From NCBI GenBank assembly GCA_915063485.1, contig CAJZDJ010000050.1:1-14445 (forward strand): a stretch of 14,445 bases of DNA, in the 5' to 3' direction. The stretch comes from an uncultured Actinomyces sp. GTDB lineage: Bacteria; Actinomycetota; Actinomycetes; Actinomycetales; Actinomycetaceae. Below, piece by piece: positions 1 through 8,311 of this stretch (its first letter is position 1; the number at the start of each line of letters is the position of its first letter). Both the position numbers and the translations under genes were made by a program. The notes beneath the pieces are model-generated. The model did no database searches and was not told the origin of the DNA. It was given only the letters and a program-made list of their open reading frames with translations.

Positions 1-1028
1 GTGGGCTCAGCCCCAGAGCCAATAATCAGCAGAGCCGGAATCAAAGTAACCAGACGCCGAGCCAGCAGCGGCACGCGAATGTGCAGCAAGCCTGCCATAA
101 TTTCTGAACCGGCATAGGCGCCCACAGAAGTAGAAGCCAGGCCTGAAGCCAGCAGACCAATTGCGAAAATAACCCCCACGCCTTGGCCTAGGTGAGCGGT
201 GATAGCTCGGTGTGCCCCCTCAATAGTGTCGGTGCCCTCCACGCCGCCAAGTGCGGAGGCAGCCAACAGCAACAAACCAATATTCACTGCGCCCGCCAGC
301 AGCAGTGCAGCTACCACATCCACGCGGGTGGCGCGAATTAGTGACCACTTGCGTTGATCACTGTGATCGCTGCCGTGACGGTCATTAACCAGGGAAGAGT
401 GCAGATAGATAGCGTGCGGCATAACCGTGGCCCCCAGCATAGAGGCAGCCACCAAAACCGAATCTGACCCCTTAAATGCTGGGATCAAACCCTCGGCAGT
501 TTCAGTCCAGTTAGGTGGAGCCAGCACCAATCCACCCAGGAAGCCGAAAGTAATAACGATCAGCAGCGCAATAACTGCTGCCTCAAAGTGGCGTTGGGTT
601 TGCCTTTCACTAATAGCCAGCAGAGCAATCGAGGCAATACCCACAATAATGCCGCCGGCCAGTAACGGCAGCCCGAAAAGCAAGTGCAGCGCCAGGGCCC
701 CACCAATTACCTCAGCTAGGTCCGTGGCGGCAGCCACCAGCTCAGCTTGGGCCCAGTAGGCCAGGCGGGCTTTGCGACCCAGTGTGTTACCAACCAGGGT
801 GGGTAGGGAACGGCCGGTAACAATACCTAACTTGGCGCTTTGGTACTGGATCATCACCGCCATCAGGCTGGAAAGCACCAACACCCACACCAGTAGATAG
901 GAGTAGCGCGCACCGGCAGTGATATTAGCGGCAACGTTGCCGGGGTCTACATAGGCGACGGCGGCCACAAACGCTGGCCCCAGTAGTCCCAGTCGAGCTC
1001 GTGCAGAGCGGATCGATGAACTTAACAT
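1..1028 (-). CDS. mntH: NRAMP-family divalent metal (Mn/Fe) transporter, C-terminus cut by window edge
   Basis: Reading the minus strand from the ATG at 1028 gives an uninterrupted frame of 342 codons to the window edge. The protein is very hydrophobic with many membrane segments. Two NRAMP signatures are visible: Asp-Pro-Gly-Asn at residues 28-31 in the first membrane helix, and Met-Pro-His at residues 203-205 in the sixth. In characterised NRAMP transporters these unwound helices bind the metal ion. Family members are about 400-450 residues, so roughly the last 60-100 residues lie outside. The expected role is proton-coupled uptake of Mn2+ (possibly Fe2+) across the cytoplasmic membrane. 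The start is supported by GGAAG six bases upstream of the ATG. The gene diverges from argS with about 95 bp between starts. I see no frameshift. Family assignment is firm; exact substrate is inferred. Confidence 0.93.
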   Translation of the reverse strand, partial: MLSSSIRSARARLGLLGPAFVAAVAYVDPGNVAANITAGARYSYLLVWVLVLSSLMAVMIQYQSAKLGIVTGRSLPTLVGNTLGRKARLAYWAQAELVAAATDLAEVIGGALALHLLFGLPLLAGGIIVGIASIALLAISERQTQRHFEAAVIALLIVITFGFLGGLVLAPPNWTETAEGLIPAFKGSDSVLVAASMLGATVMPHAIYLHSSLVNDRHGSDHSDQRKWSLIRATRVDVVAALLLAGAVNIGLLLLAASALGGVEGTDTIEGAHRAITAHLGQGVGVIFAIGLLASGLASTSVGAYAGSEIMAGLLHIRVPLLARRLVTLIPALLIIGSGAEP

Positions 1029-1047
1029 TAGGCGCTTCCAGAAAAAG

Positions 1048-1061
1048 TTAGGGTACCCGAA
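1048..1061. promoter_or_regulatory. Imperfect palindrome in the mntH/argS divergent promoter region
   Basis: TTAGGGTACCCGAA contains a perfect 8-bp palindrome (GGGTACCC, 1051-1058) extended by matching TT/AA ends. On the minus strand it overlaps TACCCT (1055-1050), a possible -10 hexamer for mntH, which would give a short leader carrying the GGAAG ribosome site. A metal-responsive repressor site is plausible by position, but the sequence does not match the DtxR/IdeR consensus as I know it, and short palindromes occur by chance. Confidence 0.25.
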
Positions 1062-1109
1062 ATCTCTGTGTCTCAGTTTAGCGGCTATGTGGCTAGCGCT
1101 GTCAAAAGG

Positions 1110-1115
1110 TAGCCT
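1110..1115 (+). promoter_or_regulatory. Predicted -10 element of argS (leaderless transcript)
   Basis: TAGCCT fits the actinobacterial TANNNT -10 pattern. It is followed by seven bases and then GTG at 1123, so transcription would begin at or next to the start codon. No Shine-Dalgarno sequence precedes this GTG. No convincing -35 hexamer is visible. The same arrangement precedes prfA and pcrA in this window. Confidence 0.6.
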
Positions 1116-1122
1116 ATTAAAC

Positions 1123-2799
1123 GTGACTCCAGAAGAACTCTCCGGCGCCATCGGCGCGATTTTGCACGAACTGGTAGCAGACGGCTCCCTAAACCTGGCT
1201 AGCGAAGAAATTCCTGAACCTAAAGTTGAGCGCCCGCGCAACCGTGACCACGGAGACTGGGCCACCAACGTCGCCATGCAGCTGGCCAAAAAAGCTGGCA
1301 CCAACCCCCGCGCCCTAGCCCAGCTACTAACTGAGCGCCTAACCCAAAACCCCGGCATTGCTAGCGCCGAAATCGCCGGCCCCGGCTTCATTAACATCCG
1401 CCTCGACGCCGCCAGCGCCGGCGAGCTAGCCCGCACCATCCTCACCGCCGGCGCCAACTACGGCTGCAACAACTCTCTGGCCGGCCAAAACATCAACCTT
1501 GAATACGTCTCCGCCAACCCCACCGGCCCGGTACACCTAGGCGGCGCCCGCTGGGCAGCCGTAGGCGACTCACTAGCACGTATCTTCAAGGCCAGCGGCG
1601 CCCAGGTAACACGCGAATACTACTTCAACGATCACGGCTCCCAGATCGACAACTTCACCCGCTCCCTACTGGCAAGCGCTCGCGGCGAGCAAACTCCTGA
1701 AAACGGTTACGGCGGCGCTTACATTGCCGAAATCGCCGACCAGGTGCGCGCCATTGAAGCCCAGGCCGGTCACCCTGACCCGGCCACGCTGGAAGATGAG
1801 CAGGCCCAGGAAGTTTTCCGCGCCGTCGGCGTAGGGCTAATGTTTGACCAGATCAAGGCGGAGCTAAGCGAATTCCGTAGCGAATTTGACGTGTTCTTCC
1901 ACGAGGACTCCCTGCATGAGTCTGGCGCAGTTGACCGCGCTATCGCCCGCCTGCGTGAGCTAGGCAAGATTGACGACCGTGACGGCGCTGTCTGGCTGCG
2001 CACCACCGAATTTGGTGACGATAAAGACCGCGTACTAATCAAGTCTGACGGCCAGGCCGCCTACTTTGCTGGCGACGTAGCTTACTACCTAGACAAGCGC
2101 TCACGCGGCGCCGACTGCGCCATCTACCTGCTGGGCGCCGACCACCACGGCTACATCGGCCGCATGATGGCCATGTGTGCAGCCTTCGGTGACCAGCCCG
2201 GGGTTAACCTACAGATCCTCATTGGTCAGCTAGTTAACCTGGTTAAGAACGGTCAGGCAGTGCGCATGTCCAAGCGCGCAGGCACGGTAGTTACCCTCAA
2301 CGACCTGGTTGACGCAGTAGGGGTGGACGCTGCCCGTTACGCCCTGGCACGCTCCTCCATGGACTCCATGATTGACATTGATCTGGATCTGCTGGCCTCC
2401 AGCTCCAACGAAAACCCGGTCTACTACGTCCAGTACGCCCACGCCCGCACCCGCAGCGTGGCTCGCAACGCCGTCGAACACGGGGTAAGCCGCGACGCTG
2501 GCTTTGACCCGGCCCAGCTAGACACTCCAGCAGACAACGCCCTGCTAGGGGTGCTCGCCCAGTACCCCGCCATCGTGGCCCAGGCCGCCAGCCTGCGCGA
2601 ACAGCACCGCGTGGCCCGCTATCTAGAGCAGCTGGCCGGCGCCTACCACGCCTGGTACGCCGCCACTCGCGTCACCCCGCGCGGTGATGAGCCGGTCAAC
2701 AGCGGACACGTAGCCCGCCTGTGGCTTAACGACGCCGTCGCCCAGGTACTTGCTAACGGCCTAGGCCTGCTAGGTGTTAGCGCCCCAGAGAGGATGTAA
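1123..2799 (+). CDS. argS: Arginyl-tRNA synthetase
   Basis: Class I aminoacyl-tRNA synthetase that charges tRNA-Arg with arginine using ATP in the cytoplasm. From the GTG at 1123 the protein is 558 residues, close to the usual 550-580. Domains in order: N-terminal tRNA-recognition domain (about 1-95), catalytic Rossmann domain with the HIGH-type motif His-Leu-Gly-Gly at 138-141 after Asn-Pro-Thr-Gly, the KMSKS-equivalent Met-Ser-Lys-Arg at 382-385, and an alpha-helical DALR anticodon-binding domain from about 425 to the end. The frame is open back to an ATG at 1087. I prefer 1123 because the protein then begins (V/M)TPEEL, like mycobacterial ArgS (MTPADL), and because a -10 hexamer lies seven bases upstream, where the extra 12 codons would contain it. 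hom starts three bases after the stop codon, so the two are probably cotranscribed. Confidence 0.97.
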   Translation: MTPEELSGAIGAILHELVADGSLNLASEEIPEPKVERPRNRDHGDWATNVAMQLAKKAGTNPRALAQLLTERLTQNPGIASAEIAGPGFINIRLDAASAGELARTILTAGANYGCNNSLAGQNINLEYVSANPTGPVHLGGARWAAVGDSLARIFKASGAQVTREYYFNDHGSQIDNFTRSLLASARGEQTPENGYGGAYIAEIADQVRAIEAQAGHPDPATLEDEQAQEVFRAVGVGLMFDQIKAELSEFRSEFDVFFHEDSLHESGAVDRAIARLRELGKIDDRDGAVWLRTTEFGDDKDRVLIKSDGQAAYFAGDVAYYLDKRSRGADCAIYLLGADHHGYIGRMMAMCAAFGDQPGVNLQILIGQLVNLVKNGQAVRMSKRAGTVVTLNDLVDAVGVDAARYALARSSMDSMIDIDLDLLASSSNENPVYYVQYAHARTRSVARNAVEHGVSRDAGFDPAQLDTPADNALLGVLAQYPAIVAQAASLREQHRVARYLEQLAGAYHAWYAATRVTPRGDEPVNSGHVARLWLNDAVAQVLANGLGLLGVSAPERM

Positions 2800-2801
2800 G
2801 T

Positions 2802-3770
2802 ATGAGCGTACGCATTGGTTTGCTAGGCCTGGGCACGGTAGGTGCCCAGGTAGCGCGCATCCTCACCCAGGACAGCGAGCGCCTAGAAAAGGCGGTAGGC
2901 GAAAAACTAGAGCTAGTAGGTATCGGGGTGCGCTCGCTTGACGCCAAGCGTGACTGGCAGCCCGAAGTAGATCTGCTCACCACCGACTCCATGGCCCTAG
3001 CCGGCTCATGTGACCTGGTCATTGAGCTAATCGGTGGCATTAACCCGGCCCGTGAGCTGATCGCCACCGCCCTAAACTCAGGTGCCAGCGTGGTTACCGG
3101 CAACAAGGCTCTACTGGCCACCCACGGCGGCCAGCTGCTAGAGCTAGCCCAGGCCAAGGGTGTAGACCTACTTTTCGAGGCGGCTGTAGCCGGGGCTATC
3201 CCAGTGGTGCGTACCGTTAAAGAAGGCCTAGCTGGCGACAAAATCATCTCCATCAGCGGCATTTTGAACGGGACCACTAACTACATCCTGGATGAAATGA
3301 CCACCAAGGGCCTGGATTACGACACTGCGTTAGCTGCCGCCCAGCAGCTGGGATACGCCGAGGCTGACCCCACTGCTGATGTGGAAGGTCTCGACGCCGC
3401 CGCTAAAGCCGCCATTTTGGCCACTTTGGCTTTTGGGCAGGAAGTTACCTTAGCTGACGTGTCCGTCACTGGCATTTCCAAGATCACCAAGGCCGACATT
3501 GACCAGGCTGGTGCGCGTGGGGGAGTGCTGCGCCTGCTAGGTACGGTGCAGGCCCCCGCCGGCCAGCCCAGCGCCGTCGTCGAACCCGTATTTGTAGCTA
3601 ACGACCACCCCCTAGCCGCAATCCACGGCCCGGGCAACGCCGTCGTAATTGAATGCGAAAACGCCGGGCGCCTGACCCTAACCGGCCCCGGTGCCGGCGG
3701 CGCCCCCACTGCCAGCGCAGTTATGGGTGACGTGGTAGCTGCCGCCCGCGCCCTAGTGGCCCGCCGCTAA
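2802..3770 (+). CDS. hom: Homoserine dehydrogenase lacking the C-terminal ACT domain
   Basis: NAD(P)H-dependent reduction of aspartate semialdehyde to homoserine, the branch step toward threonine and methionine. The protein is 322 residues. The nucleotide-binding fold has Gly-Leu-Gly-Thr-Val-Gly at 9-14 and Asn101-Lys102. The catalytic domain has the conserved Gly-Leu-Asp-Ala-Ala-Ala-Lys, with Asp198 and Lys202 matching the Asp219/Lys223 pair of the yeast enzyme. It ends shortly after the conserved GPGAGGAPTASAV block (the last motif of the catalytic core). Actinobacterial Hom proteins such as that of Corynebacterium glutamicum are about 430-445 residues and continue into an ACT domain that mediates threonine feedback; about 110 residues are missing here. 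No ACT-like coding is visible in the 120 bp that follow. AGAGAGG lies 8 bases before the ATG, and argS ends three bases upstream. The fold appears intact, so I call it a functional ACT-less enzyme, probably insensitive to threonine (inference). Confidence 0.93.
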   Translation: MSVRIGLLGLGTVGAQVARILTQDSERLEKAVGEKLELVGIGVRSLDAKRDWQPEVDLLTTDSMALAGSCDLVIELIGGINPARELIATALNSGASVVTGNKALLATHGGQLLELAQAKGVDLLFEAAVAGAIPVVRTVKEGLAGDKIISISGILNGTTNYILDEMTTKGLDYDTALAAAQQLGYAEADPTADVEGLDAAAKAAILATLAFGQEVTLADVSVTGISKITKADIDQAGARGGVLRLLGTVQAPAGQPSAVVEPVFVANDHPLAAIHGPGNAVVIECENAGRLTLTGPGAGGAPTASAVMGDVVAAARALVARR

Positions 3771-3820
3771 AGGTGCCAGTGGCCCGCCCGCGCTCTAGTG
3801 GCCCGCCGCTAAAGGTGCCA
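3744..3820 (+). repeat. Tandem duplication spanning the hom stop codon
   Basis: A 35-base block at 3744-3778, which encodes the last eight residues of Hom and its TAA, recurs at 3786-3820 with one mismatch (C/T at the ninth base). The period is 42 bases, a multiple of three, so copy two stays in frame and repeats both the Ala-Arg-Ala-Leu-Val-Ala-Arg-Arg tail and the stop. Confidence 0.95.
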
Positions 3821-3891
3821 CAACGCTAGGCGCCCAACCGCCGCAAACAGCTAAAACAGACTTAGATTTAAGGAACCAGCGAGGAGAAATC

Positions 3892-5013
3892 ATGGCCCAC
3901 ATCTGGCAAGGCCTGCTTAACGAATACCGCGACCGACTGCCCGTTTCGCAGTCAACCCCGATCGTCACCCTAGGCGAAGGTGGCACGCCGCTGGTGCCCG
4001 TGCCCACGCTTTCTAAGAAACTTGACGCCCAGGTGTGGGTGAAGGTTGAAGGCATGAACCCCACCGGCTCTTTCAAGGACCGTGGCATGACCATGGCCAT
4101 GAGTAAGGTGGCCGAGTCGGGAGCCAACACGGTTATCTGCGCCTCCACCGGTAACACCTCGGCTTCCGCTGCCGCCTACGCGGTGGCCGCCGGCGTTAAC
4201 TGCGTAGTGGTGCTGCCCAAGGGCAAGATCGCTGCCGGCAAGCTAGCTCAGGCCATTGTGCACGGTGCCCGCCTGGTACAGATTGACGGTAACTTCGACG
4301 ACGGCCTAAACATTGCCCGCGAGCTGAGCCGCTCCTACCCGGTAGCGCTGGTTAACTCAGTTAACCCCTACCGTCTGCAGGGTCAGAAAACCGCCGCTTT
4401 TGAGGTGGTAGACACCCTGGGTGACGCCCCCGATGTACACATGCTCCCGGTTGGCAACGCCGGTAACATCTCCGCTTACTGGATGGGTTACAACGAGTAC
4501 GCTGGGCGCACTACTGCGGCCACAATGAGCGCCGACTTCGACGCCGCCGCTACTGACCCGCGTGACTTTGCGCCGGTAGCTACCCGCGTGCCGCGCATGT
4601 GGGGTATCCAGGCTGAAGGCGCCGCGCCTTTCGTGCACGGCGGCCCGGTAGCCAACCCCGAGACTGTAGCTACTGCCATCCGTATCGGTAACCCGGCCAG
4701 CTGGGACTATGCCGTGGCTGCACGCGATGACTCAAACGGCTTTATTTCCGCTGTTTCCGACAGTGAAATCCTTGATGCCCAGGCGCTACTGGCTGCTGAA
4801 GCCGGCGTGTTTGTAGAGCCCGCCTCAGCCGCTTCCGTGGCCGGTCTGATCAAGGCCGGCGAGGCAGGCCTGGTACAAAAGGGCTGGAAGATTGTGTGCA
4901 CCGTGACCGGTAATGGTCTCAAAGACACCGCCACTGCGCTTAGCCGCCAGGAAATCACTACCGAATCTATTGCACCCACCGTGGAGGCTGCTGTGGAGCT
5001 GTTGGGTCTATGA
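3892..5013 (+). CDS. thrC: Threonine synthase
   Basis: PLP-dependent conversion of O-phosphohomoserine to threonine, the last step of the pathway. The 373-residue protein has the fold-type II PLP lysine at Lys62 in Gly-Ser-Phe-Lys-Asp-Arg-Gly, followed by the substrate loop Ala-Ser-Thr-Gly-Asn-Thr-Ser near 84-90, the phosphate-binding region around Pro-Val-Gly-Asn-Ala-Gly-Asn near 185, and the C-terminal Thr-Val-Thr-Gly-Asn-Gly-Leu-Lys block. It aligns by eye along its length with mycobacterial ThrC, except that residues 204-233 form a 30-residue Ala/Thr/Asp-rich stretch where the mycobacterial protein has about nine. GAGGAGA lies just before the ATG, a strong ribosome site. The gene is about 120 bp after hom and overlaps thrB by four bases (ATGA), pointing to translational coupling. 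Confidence 0.97.
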   Translation: MAHIWQGLLNEYRDRLPVSQSTPIVTLGEGGTPLVPVPTLSKKLDAQVWVKVEGMNPTGSFKDRGMTMAMSKVAESGANTVICASTGNTSASAAAYAVAAGVNCVVVLPKGKIAAGKLAQAIVHGARLVQIDGNFDDGLNIARELSRSYPVALVNSVNPYRLQGQKTAAFEVVDTLGDAPDVHMLPVGNAGNISAYWMGYNEYAGRTTAATMSADFDAAATDPRDFAPVATRVPRMWGIQAEGAAPFVHGGPVANPETVATAIRIGNPASWDYAVAARDDSNGFISAVSDSEILDAQALLAAEAGVFVEPASAASVAGLIKAGEAGLVQKGWKIVCTVTGNGLKDTATALSRQEITTESIAPTVEAAVELLGL

Positions 5014-5918
5014 GCGTGCGCATCAGCGCCGAATACGCCTCAGTTCGCGTTCCCGCCACCAGTGCCAACCTAGGCCCAGGCTTCGACAGCCTGGGGCTGG
5101 CGGTGCGTTTTTATGACGAGGTTGATGTACGCCCGGTAACTTACGCCACCCATGTGGATGTTGAAGGGGTAGGGGCCGGTAAAGTCCCCACCGACGACAA
5201 TAACCTGGTGGTGCGTGCCCTGCGTTTTGGTTTAGAAGCGGTTGGTGCCTCGCAAGCCAACTTTGATATGCGTTGCCGCAACCGAGTGCCCCACGGCTCA
5301 GGTATGGGTTCTTCAGCCAGTGCGGCGGTGGCCGGGCTGATGCTGGCACGCGGCCTTATTGATGAGCCTGAAGCTCTTAACGACGAGGTCATCTTGCAGC
5401 TGGCCACTGAAATGGAGGGTCACCCCGACAATGTGGCTCCAGCTATTTACGGTGGCGCCACGGTTTCCTGGATGGAAGCGGGCAAAGCCCACAGCGCCCA
5501 GATCCGCCTCGATGCCTCCCTGCCGGTGACTTTACTGGTGCCCCCGGAAAGTATCCGCCTGTCTACCGCTAAGGCTCGTGAGGTACTACCTGAGGTGGTC
5601 TCGCGTGAAGACGCTATCTTTAACATCTCGCGAGCAGCTTTGCTGATGCTGGGGCTAACTGGCCAAAGGCAGCTGCTAATGAGCGCCACCCAGGATAGGT
5701 TGCACCAGGATTACCGCGCTGAGGTACTTGAAGACTCGACGGCGGTGATGCGCGCCCTGCGTGAAGAGGGCCTGCCTGCGGTTATTAGTGGAGCTGGGCC
5801 AACTGTGCTGGTGCTAGATAAGCTCCCCAGCCACACCCGCAACACTTTGCGCCGCCACGGCTGGAGCGTGCTTAGCCCCGGCGTTGACACCCAGGGGGCA
5901 GTGCCGTTGCCGCTGTAA
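5010..5918 (+). CDS. thrB: Homoserine kinase
   Basis: GHMP-family kinase that phosphorylates homoserine with ATP to give the substrate of ThrC. The 302-residue protein shows the three family motifs in order: the N-terminal [12 protein letters not shown] region (about 15-26), the glycine/serine-rich ATP loop Pro-His-Gly-Ser-Gly-Met-Gly-Ser-Ser at 94-102, and the C-terminal Ser-Gly-Ala-Gly-Pro-Thr near 260-265. Length is normal for bacterial ThrB. The ATG overlaps the thrC stop (ATGA), so translation is likely coupled to thrC. Confidence 0.97.
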   Translation: MSVRISAEYASVRVPATSANLGPGFDSLGLAVRFYDEVDVRPVTYATHVDVEGVGAGKVPTDDNNLVVRALRFGLEAVGASQANFDMRCRNRVPHGSGMGSSASAAVAGLMLARGLIDEPEALNDEVILQLATEMEGHPDNVAPAIYGGATVSWMEAGKAHSAQIRLDASLPVTLLVPPESIRLSTAKAREVLPEVVSREDAIFNISRAALLMLGLTGQRQLLMSATQDRLHQDYRAEVLEDSTAVMRALREEGLPAVISGAGPTVLVLDKLPSHTRNTLRRHGWSVLSPGVDTQGAVPLPL

Positions 5919-5986
5919 CTGTACTAGATCTGTTTGCGTCCTAAAGACGGCGCTGACTAGATCAGCTGAGCAGCTGAATTTAGCTT

Positions 5987-6020
5987 TAAGGGCTGACGGT
6001 TTAATAATCGTCGGCCCTTA
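5987..6020 (+). terminator. Hairpin after thrB, possible terminator without a U-tract
   Basis: TAAGGGCTGACG (5987-5998) pairs with CGTCGGCCCTTA (6009-6020) through 12 base pairs with one G-U and a 10-base loop. An outer AGCT/AGCT pairing can extend it past a two-base bulge. No T-run follows, so it may be a weak or Rho-assisted terminator of the thr unit, or an element of the rho leader. Confidence 0.45.
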
Positions 6021-6132
6021 GCTGTATCATAAGGGCAGTAGAGTGTTTACTTTAATGCTGGAAAGCGTCGAATTTGTGGCACAAATATGGTAGAAGATAG
6101 GTGTTTTTAGCATCTATCTGCTACAGTGATGC

Positions 6133-6270
6133 ATGAGCAAGGACTGGATGCAGTTCAAGCTCAGCACCCAAGTTTTTATGCGAGGTCTTCGCAACTGGAT
6201 GCTTATACAAGTCCGCGTTTATCCGGCACTCGAATTATCCTCATTACCACCTGCGTTAAATAGGTGGTAA
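6133..6270 (+). CDS. Possible 45-residue leader ORF upstream of rho
   Basis: ATG at 6133 opens 45 codons (beginning MSKDWMQFKL) that end with TAA exactly at the last bases of the 6244-6270 hairpin. TACAGT at 6122-6127, five bases upstream, could act as a -10 for a leaderless start. The first dozen codons end mostly in G or C, but the rest look less coding-like. A second frame from ATG 6129 (44 codons, stop at 6261-6263) overlaps it. Neither has a Shine-Dalgarno sequence. I recognise no homologue. It could be a translated leader peptide acting on rho expression, or chance. Confidence 0.25.
   Translation: MSKDWMQFKLSTQVFMRGLRNWMLIQVRVYPALELSSLPPALNRW
6244..6270 (+). promoter_or_regulatory. Perfect hairpin in the rho 5' leader
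   Basis: TTACCACCT (6244-6252) and AGGTGGTAA (6262-6270) form nine uninterrupted base pairs around a nine-base loop. The stem ends eight bases before the AGAAGGA ribosome site (6278-6284) of rho, where it could affect initiation. No T-run follows. Regulatory role is inferred from position. Confidence 0.45.
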
Positions 6271-6289
6271 AAACCATAGAAGGATCCTC

Positions 6290-8275
6290 GTGACCGAGAC
6301 CCCCAATGCCAAGCCTGGCACATCCCGACCATTGTCAACCATGCGTTTGGCTGACCTGCAAGAGCTAGCCGCCTCCATGGGACTTGTTGGTACCTCGCGG
6401 ATGCGCAAGGTTGAGCTAACTTCAGCAATTCGCGCCGCCCGCCTAGCTGCTAAGAGCAACGCTGCTGCTAACACTAGTACCGCCAATGCACTAAACCCGG
6501 CCGCTACCGTGCATACAAACGAAATTCCTGAACTAAGCATTAACCCGCGTCTAGCGGCTCGCCGCGAAGCTGAGGCAAATGAGCTAGAACAGCCTCAAGC
6601 TGAAGGCGTCCGCCGTTTGGGGCGCCGTCGTGCTTCCGCCCCTGCCTCCGCCCCCCGCACTGACCTGGGCAGCCTGGACCTAGGCCTAGAGCTACCTGCC
6701 CCGCGCAGCGAAGCTGAAATGAACGCACGTGCTACTGCCCGCGCTGCTGCGCGAGAAATTGAGCGTTCGCGCCGCGCTGAGAGAGGCGACAAGAGTGAGC
6801 GTGAAGAAATGCGCACCCGTCGTCCGCGTCGTCGCCTAGCCGGCGCCCAGGCAATCGAGGAAGACCCGGGCAAACGCGGTGGTATTGAAGAACACATTAA
6901 CGCCAAGGCTGCGCTGATGCGTGAACTAGCCGAGCAGACCGGCACTAACGCAGTTGAGCCCAATGAGCGCAGAGCTGAGTCCAGCGCCGAAGAGCCCGCC
7001 GAGCGCCGTCGTCCCCGTGATAGAAAACGCAACCGCGACAACGTAAACAACGAGCCGCGCGAACGCGAAGAAGAAGTACTAGTGCCCGTGGCCGGCATCC
7101 TTGAAGTTGGCCCCAACCACTCCTACCTGCGTACTTCCGGCTACCTACCGGGCCCCAACGACATCTACGTCTCCAGCGCCCAGGTTAAAGCCAACGGATT
7201 GCGCCCCGGTGACGCGGTAACCGGTTGGGTACGTGAAGGCTCACCTGAGCCCTACACCCGCTACCAGGGCCGCAAACAGCAACAGCAACGCCAGATCCGC
7301 CCCAAATACAACCCCATCCACTCGGTAGAAACCGTTAACGGCATGGATGTGGAAGCGGCTAAGCGTCGTCCCGACTTTGCTAAGCTCACCCCGCTTTACC
7401 CGCAAGAGCACCTGCGCCTAGAAACCACTCCCAAGGCTCTAACTCCGCGCGTAATTGACCTGGTAGCCCCCATTGGTAAGGGCCAGCGTGGTCTGATCGT
7501 TTCGCCGCCCAAGGCCGGTAAGACCATTGTGCTGCAGCAAATCGCCAACGCTATTGCGGTTAACAACCCCGAAGTGCACCTAATGGTGGTGCTGGTTGAT
7601 GAGCGTCCTGAAGAAGTTACCGACATGCAGCGCACGGTTAAGGGTGAGGTTATTGCCTCCACCTTTGACCGCCCGGCCTCCGACCACACTGTGGTTGCTG
7701 AACTGGCCATTGAGCGCGCCAAACGCCTGGTAGAGCTAGGCCAGGACGTGGTGGTGCTGCTTGACTCCATCACCCGCCTAGGTCGCGCCTACAACCTGGC
7801 CGCCCCGGTCTCTGGCCGTATCCTCTCCGGTGGTGTGGACGCTGCCGCGCTATACCCGCCCAAGAAGTTCTTCGGTGCCGCCCGTAACGTAGAAAACGGT
7901 GGCTCACTAACCATTTTGGCAACCGCGCTGGTAGAGACCGGTTCCAAGATGGACGAGGTGATCTTCGAAGAGTTCAAGGGCACCGGTAACATGGAGCTGC
8001 GCCTGTCGCGTCAGCTGGCTGAGCGCCGCATCTTCCCGGCGGTGGATGTGGCCGCCTCGGGTACCCGCCGCGAAGAGCTGCTAATCGACCCGGCACAGCT
8101 AAAGATCATGTGGAAACTGCGTCGCCTATTTGCTGGTCTTGACCAGCAGGCCGCCCTGGAGCTGGTACTTAACAAGCTCAAAGACACTGCCTCCAACGCT
8201 GAGTTCCTGATGGCTGTTTCACGTCAAACACCGGCAGTAAGCGCTGCTGAGCAGGAAGTTAACGCCAAAGCCTAG
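6290..8275 (+). CDS. rho: Transcription termination factor Rho, actinobacterial long form
   Basis: Hexameric RNA-dependent ATPase that translocates along nascent RNA and dissociates RNA polymerase. The protein is 661 residues, against about 420 in E. coli. Order: a Rho N-terminal helical domain (about 15-55), a long low-complexity insertion rich in Arg, Glu and Ala (about 55-260), the cold-shock-type RNA-binding domain (from about 262), and the RecA-like ATPase core. The core has the P-loop Pro-Pro-Lys-Ala-Gly-Lys-Thr at 406-412, Walker B aspartate Asp492 in Val-Leu-Leu-Asp-Ser, and the Glu-Phe-Lys-Gly-Thr-Gly-Asn-Met-Glu R-loop region. Charged insertions at this place are typical of Actinobacteria, where in Mycobacterium the region adds RNA affinity. 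Translation starts at GTG 6290, preceded by AGAAGGA. Expression may be controlled by the long leader. Confidence 0.98.
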   Translation: MTETPNAKPGTSRPLSTMRLADLQELAASMGLVGTSRMRKVELTSAIRAARLAAKSNAAANTSTANALNPAATVHTNEIPELSINPRLAARREAEANELEQPQAEGVRRLGRRRASAPASAPRTDLGSLDLGLELPAPRSEAEMNARATARAAAREIERSRRAERGDKSEREEMRTRRPRRRLAGAQAIEEDPGKRGGIEEHINAKAALMRELAEQTGTNAVEPNERRAESSAEEPAERRRPRDRKRNRDNVNNEPREREEEVLVPVAGILEVGPNHSYLRTSGYLPGPNDIYVSSAQVKANGLRPGDAVTGWVREGSPEPYTRYQGRKQQQQRQIRPKYNPIHSVETVNGMDVEAAKRRPDFAKLTPLYPQEHLRLETTPKALTPRVIDLVAPIGKGQRGLIVSPPKAGKTIVLQQIANAIAVNNPEVHLMVVLVDERPEEVTDMQRTVKGEVIASTFDRPASDHTVVAELAIERAKRLVELGQDVVVLLDSITRLGRAYNLAAPVSGRILSGGVDAAALYPPKKFFGAARNVENGGSLTILATALVETGSKMDEVIFEEFKGTGNMELRLSRQLAERRIFPAVDVAASGTRREELLIDPAQLKIMWKLRRLFAGLDQQAALELVLNKLKDTASNAEFLMAVSRQTPAVSAAEQEVNAKA

Positions 8276-8276
8276 G

Positions 8277-8290
8277 TGGCGCTAGCGCCA
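8277..8290. repeat. 14-bp perfect palindrome just after the rho stop codon
   Basis: TGGCGCTAGCGCCA reads the same on both strands and begins one base after the rho stop. It could act as a short hairpin or protein site; nothing else supports a function. Confidence 0.4.
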
Positions 8291-8311
8291 ACTGCGGCAA
8301 AACTGAATAAA

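Larger units (their letters stand above)
5919..6289 (+). other. 371-bp thrB-rho spacer / rho leader region
   Basis: No conserved gene is visible. In order it holds: a short inverted repeat TCAGCT-GAGC-AGCTGA at 5962-5977; a longer hairpin at 5987-6020; a less GC-rich stretch (about 6024-6130) with several TANNNT hexamers but no good -35; two overlapping small ORFs starting at 6129 and 6133; and a perfect 9-bp hairpin at 6244-6270 just before the rho ribosome site. An unusually long leader agrees with rho being regulated at its 5' end, as known for E. coli rho, but the exact promoter is not determined. Confidence 0.5.

Noticed and set aside
427..759. 110-codon plus-strand ORF near the left end
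   Set aside because: It lies antisense to the mntH frame, which has clear NRAMP motifs, and its translation is a low-complexity Ser/Ala-rich shadow with no recognisable domain.
1087..1122. ATG at 1087 as the argS start
   Set aside because: The 12 extra codons contain the -10 element, have no ribosome site, and lack a counterpart in mycobacterial ArgS, which begins at the position matching GTG 1123.
2777..3277. 166-codon minus-strand ORF antisense to hom
   Set aside because: Composition (Ser/Arg/Pro-rich) is what antisense reading of GC-rich coding DNA gives. The plus strand carries a conserved enzyme.
3771..3891. Remnant of an ACT domain after hom, implying a frameshifted pseudogene
   Set aside because: All three forward frames between hom and thrC were read and show no ACT-like sequence. 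The gene ends cleanly after the catalytic domain.
6024..6130. A defined rho promoter
   Set aside because: Several TANNNT hexamers are present (6025, 6039, 6086, 6122), but none has a convincing -35 or a unique claim, so no promoter was called.
6595..7116. 173-codon minus-strand ORF antisense to the rho N-terminal region
   Set aside because: It mirrors the Arg/Glu-rich insertion of Rho and has no start signal or motif.
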